Shown here in pieces: positions 60,889 through 64,000 of a DNA stretch of 64,000 nucleotides. Each line of letters opens with the position of its first letter. Within the stretch, counting starts at the first letter, position 1. The stretch lies in the NCBI RefSeq assembly GCF_000220395.1, contig NW_004086064.1:101187-165186 (forward strand), given 5' to 3'. Below the pieces are notes generated by a model. It searched no databases. It saw only the letters and a list, made by a program, of their open reading frames with translations, and was not told the origin of the DNA. The position numbers were made by a program, and so were the translations under genes. This DNA comes from Ichthyophthirius multifiliis. Taxonomy: Eukaryota; Ciliophora; Oligohymenophorea; Hymenostomatida.

Positions 60889-62044
60889 TATAATAATTGT
60901 TAATTAATTTATAAATTTAATAATAAATTTCTTAATAATAAATATAACAAATAAATAATTAATAAAGTAATTTATAATCATATTTTCCTTAATAAGAAAT
61001 ATCTTAAAATATATAAAATTCACCAATAACTTTGAATTAACAATAATAATAAATTTAGTAAAATTAATAATCTATCTAGTTATAATAAGAATAAACTTAA
61101 ATTTTGGTAAATAATTAAAGTTAAATTAACTAAATCTAAAATTAAGAACTAATAAATAATTAACAATATTTTTAAGAAATAAATAATAATTAATTAAATG
61201 AAAACAAATTATTAGAATATAATTTTAAAATCGCCTAATTTAACAGCGAAGAAGTATTAGAAGACGCCGATGAAGCAAAAGTTTAATTTATAAGTATTAA
61301 TATATAAAAAAAAGACATAAATGAAATTCACAATGATTAATTATAAATATAGTATTAACAGTTAATTTAATACTTAAAATAACATACTAATAATGAAGAT
61401 TTTCTCAAATATATTATTAATATGTAAGAAGTCAAAGTCGAAAAAAAAATTGGATCTGGAAATAGCTGTGAAGTTTTTTAAGGCATCTTTCGAAATAAAG
61501 AAGTTGCAGTTAAAAAAATGAAACTCGATAATATAGAAATAGTTCATTTAAAAGAATTTTAAAGGGAAATTACGGCTTTAGTTTAATTAAATTAAAGCGA
61601 ATATTTAGTTAAATTACTAGGTATAAGTTAGTTTGATAATTATTTTTATATTATTATGGAATTTTGTGGAGGTGGAACACTTTTTGAAGTTTTACATAAA
61701 AAAAATAAGGAAATTAAGTTTATTCCATGGGAACATAGGCTTTTTTGGCTTAAAAATATCTCAGAAGGAATGAATTATTTACATTAAAATAAAATTATTC
61801 ATAGAGATTTAAAATCATTAAAGTATATATTTTTTTATTTTTAAATAAAAAATATAATACATATAAATAGTCTTTTATTAGAAAAAGAATATAACCCAAA
61901 TGACAAAATACCTCCGGTTCTTAAAATTGCAGATTTTGGATTAGCTAGACCTGGAAACAGTACAGAAACTTAACATATGACTGGTGTTTTGGGAACTTTT
62001 GTATATAATAATATATTAATTAATATTTAATATAAATTATAATA

Positions 62045-62075
<31 letters not shown>

Positions 62076-62494
62076 ATTAATATTATTATTAATATTATTA
62101 TTATTATTTTTATTAAAAAAAGCATTGGATGGCGCCTGAAATTATGAGAAATTAATAATATTCATTTAAAGCGATGTCTATTCTTTTTCTATTGTTATGT
62201 GGGAGATGTTCACTAGAGTTACACCTTTTAAAGAATGTTAAAACGTTGCAGCTATTATTAGTAATGTTACTAATAATGGAAGACCTGATTTAAAATTATT
62301 GCCTTTTGATGTTCCTTATAAAGTAATTTTTCTTTTTTTTATTAAAATTATTTTTTTTTATATATATGTTTAACAAAAAAACAAAGTTAAAAGAATTAAT
62401 GATTTTGTGTTGGTAAGAAAATTAAGATAAAAGACCTAAATTTGAATAAATTATTTAGTTTTTAAATCATGAGAATATTTTTTTAAATAAATGA
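60229..62494 (+). CDS. TKL-type protein kinase with long Q/N-rich N-terminus (start uncertain)
   Basis: Kinase domain at 61430-62494: VEKKIGSGNSCEVFQGIFR, KEVAVKKMKLD, YFYIIMEFCGGGTLFEVLH, GMNYLHQNKIIHRDLKSLN, LLLEKEYN..., LKIADFGLARPGN, GVLGTF then HWMAPEIM, SDVYSFSIVMWEMFTRVTPF, GRPDLKLLPFDVPYK and MILCWQENQDKRPKFEQII. HRDLKS.N and HWMAPE identify the TKL/MLK group. Introns: about 61818-61868, 62001-62119 (with an ATT microsatellite) and 62322-62384. One base seems missing in the A3 at 62168-62170 (YSFK/SDVYSF). Upstream, 60229-61430 is almost wholly Q/N codons. The readable frame changes there at about 60590 and 60750, so either introns or indels exist and the start cannot be fixed. It follows the NAK kinase without a recognisable gap. 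Confidence 0.75.
60831..60888 (+). repeat. TAA trinucleotide tract, probable polyQ
   Basis: About 19 TAA units in the best frame for the TKL kinase N-terminus, preceded by CAA repeats. Confidence 0.8.
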
Positions 62495-62687
62495 AGGTAT
62501 TTTACATATTTTAATTTATTTATTTTTTTAAAAAAAATATATATATATATATATATTTAAATATATATTGCGTATTTTTCTTTAATTAATCTTTTTATAA
62601 AAAAAAATATTTAAAGTAATATTTATATTTATATAAATTATTTTATCTTACTTTTTTTTCTAATGAATGAAACAAAAATCATATTTT

Positions 62688-63319
62688 GACTTTAAAAGTT
62701 ATTATTAAGTATTAAAAACATTAAAAGGTTTTAAATAAAGGAGAAGTAGTTTGTTCCTTATTTATAAAACCAATAACTTGTTTACTTATAACTTTATTAA
62801 ATTATTATTATTCTAAAATATATTAATGGAAAATACTTTTGCCTGTAAATAATTTATAGATTTAAAGTTATAAAAATCTAATAAATATAAAATTAAAAAA
62901 TATAATTTAGATATAACAATTATAATTTATAATAGAACACTGAAAAACATTAGAAAAATATTATTTTTCAGGCAACATAATATATATTTCAAATTATTAA
63001 ATTGAAAAAGAGGAATATTTAATAATAAAAACAAAAGGAATCTCGTTATAATGATAATACACCCCCCATCCGATTAAAATATTAAAGGAAAGACATTAAA
63101 AATGATAATTTAGAAATATTTAAAAATTATATAATTTAAATATAAAATAGGAATAAAAAGTATTATTTAAAATAAAAAATAGATTATAAAGTAAAAATAA
63201 ATTTTGAGGAAAATCCTATATTATTTCTATTAAAAAAAAGCCAGTAAAATTAATAATTAATATATTAAGCTCTATTTTATTATTATAAATATATATTTTT
63301 TATTAAAAATAAATATTGA
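62688..63319 (+). CDS. open stretch with coding-like segments, no start found
   Basis: From the TGA at 62687 the frame stays open to TGA 63317-63319 and carries polar, gene-like pieces (SIKNIKRFQIKEKQFVPYLQ, QKQKESRYNDNTPPIRLKYQ, VKINFEENPILFLLKKSQ). There is no in-frame ATG near the beginning, and no family is recognised. It may be an exon of a spliced gene or a decayed gene. The CCCCCC at about 63062 and moderately higher complexity argue against pure spacer. Confidence 0.3.
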
Positions 63320-63717
63320 GAAATCGTAATTAAAAATGCAATATGAAATCAAAATTATTTAATATATTTTTATTTAATATAAAATTTAAACAAATTAATA
63401 TTTTTAATCTTTGTTTTTGTTTCTCTAATTTTGTATTTATTTTTGAATAATTTAAGCATTTTTTATAATAATTTTTTTGTTAAAAACATAAAAAAAAAGG
63501 CGAGAAAAATGTATATTTTTTGATTAAATTTAATAAAAAATATATATGAAAAAATTTATAATCAAATTATATAATAGTAAATAAAATAAAGATAATTATA
63601 ATATATATAAATAAGAAATTAACTAAAATACACTTTTAATAAATAATTTTGAATTCCCAATCATATATATAATAATAAATACAAATAAAATTTTAATTTA
63701 TAAAATATTAAATAAAT
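63320..63717. other. AT-rich upstream region of the last gene
   Basis: Nothing recognised. Confidence 0.5.
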
Positions 63718-64000
63718 ATGAGTTAAATATTTTCAGATTAATATATTGGAGTTGAAAAATATAACGAAATATATTAATCATAAAACCAAAACTAAAATAC
63801 AAGCAGTAATTTGAAAATCAATAAAGAAGCAATACAAAATTCACAAAGCAATAATTCTAATAATCTAGTTGATTTTTTAAGTAGTAGTTATGAAAATTCA
63901 TTTGAATAAAAATGTTTTGCTAATGAATAGATAATTTAATAAAATACAAATGAAATAATTTCCTGTAATAAATGTAATTTAATACCCTAATAATATATAG
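63718..64000 (+). CDS. 5' part of an unknown gene, cut by the window edge
   Basis: ATG 63718 opens MSQIFSDQYIGVEKYNEIYQ, followed by an N/S/Q-rich region and NNLVDFLSSSYENSFEQKCF. A CNKC pair lies near the end of the window (IISCNKCNLIP), which could be the first half of a zinc-binding site. 94 codons are open without a stop and continue beyond 64000. Composition (polar, low-complexity N-terminus) matches other genes here. Family unknown. Confidence 0.65.

Noticed and set aside
1-64000. CRISPR arrays, bacterial operons, insertion sequences, transposases
   Set aside because: No regularly spaced repeats, no ribosome binding sites, no transposase motifs or terminal repeats with target duplications were seen; the DNA is plainly eukaryotic nuclear.

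Overview
This is a piece of an extremely AT-rich (well over 80% A+T by eye) nuclear genome from a ciliate that reads UAA and UAG as glutamine and uses UGA as its only stop. The evidence is direct: every recognisable conserved gene (ribosomal proteins, SKI2 helicase, V-ATPase subunit E, kinases) carries in-frame TAA/TAG where glutamine is acceptable and ends in TGA. Genes are interrupted by many very short GT...AG introns (about 28-75 nt, a few longer). The 5S rRNA genes closely resemble the Tetrahymena 5S. Together this suggests a hymenostome ciliate macronuclear contig, and the very high AT content points to something like Ichthyophthirius multifiliis. The species call is inference.

Layout, left to right. 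1-2.8 kb: empty AT-rich DNA. 2.8-11.5 kb: RPL12, two unknown minus-strand genes, a gap with weak candidates, a Nup98 autopeptidase-like nucleoporin with a TAA-encoded polyQ tract, and RPL10A. 11.5-18 kb: a long gap holding two small islands of less AT-rich sequence, a CCT-domain protein and a lipidated MORN-repeat protein. 18.5-26.2 kb: SKI2 exosome-cofactor helicase, V-ATPase subunit E and a one-TM unknown. 27-36 kb, minus strand: a CaMKK-like kinase, a coiled-coil unknown, an S10 serine carboxypeptidase and a Nup107/Nup84-like scaffold nucleoporin. 37.6-42.9 kb, plus strand: a large tethering-complex-like protein and a SHAQKYF-type MYB protein. 43-50 kb: tRNA-Gly, a lipidated cysteine-motif protein, a Prune/PPX1-like DHH phosphoesterase, a Q-rich protein, and two identical head-to-head 5S rRNA genes plus one degenerate 5S copy. 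49.5-56.4 kb, minus strand: a LicD-like phosphotransferase, a membrane-anchored START-domain protein, an NSUN-like RNA methyltransferase and a radial spoke RSP1-like MORN protein. 57-64 kb: an AAK1/NAK kinase fused to an ANTH-like domain, a TKL-type kinase, a weak candidate and a truncated gene at the right edge.

Genes are not arranged by pathway; this is ordinary housekeeping and regulatory content: translation, RNA turnover, nuclear pore, endocytosis, cilia and signalling. At least six genes show a single-base frame break located exactly in a homopolymer run, which I interpret mainly as read or assembly errors rather than biology. The most interesting biological points are: a kinase-ANTH fusion; a Nup98 autopeptidase fold that stops where cleavage would occur and lacks the catalytic HFS; an NSUN-like methyltransferase whose motif VI cysteine is glutamine; CCT and SHAQKYF domains of plant-like type; and an isolated C-rich/G4-capable tract in a nearly GC-free background. 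I did not find a clear previously undescribed multi-gene system.
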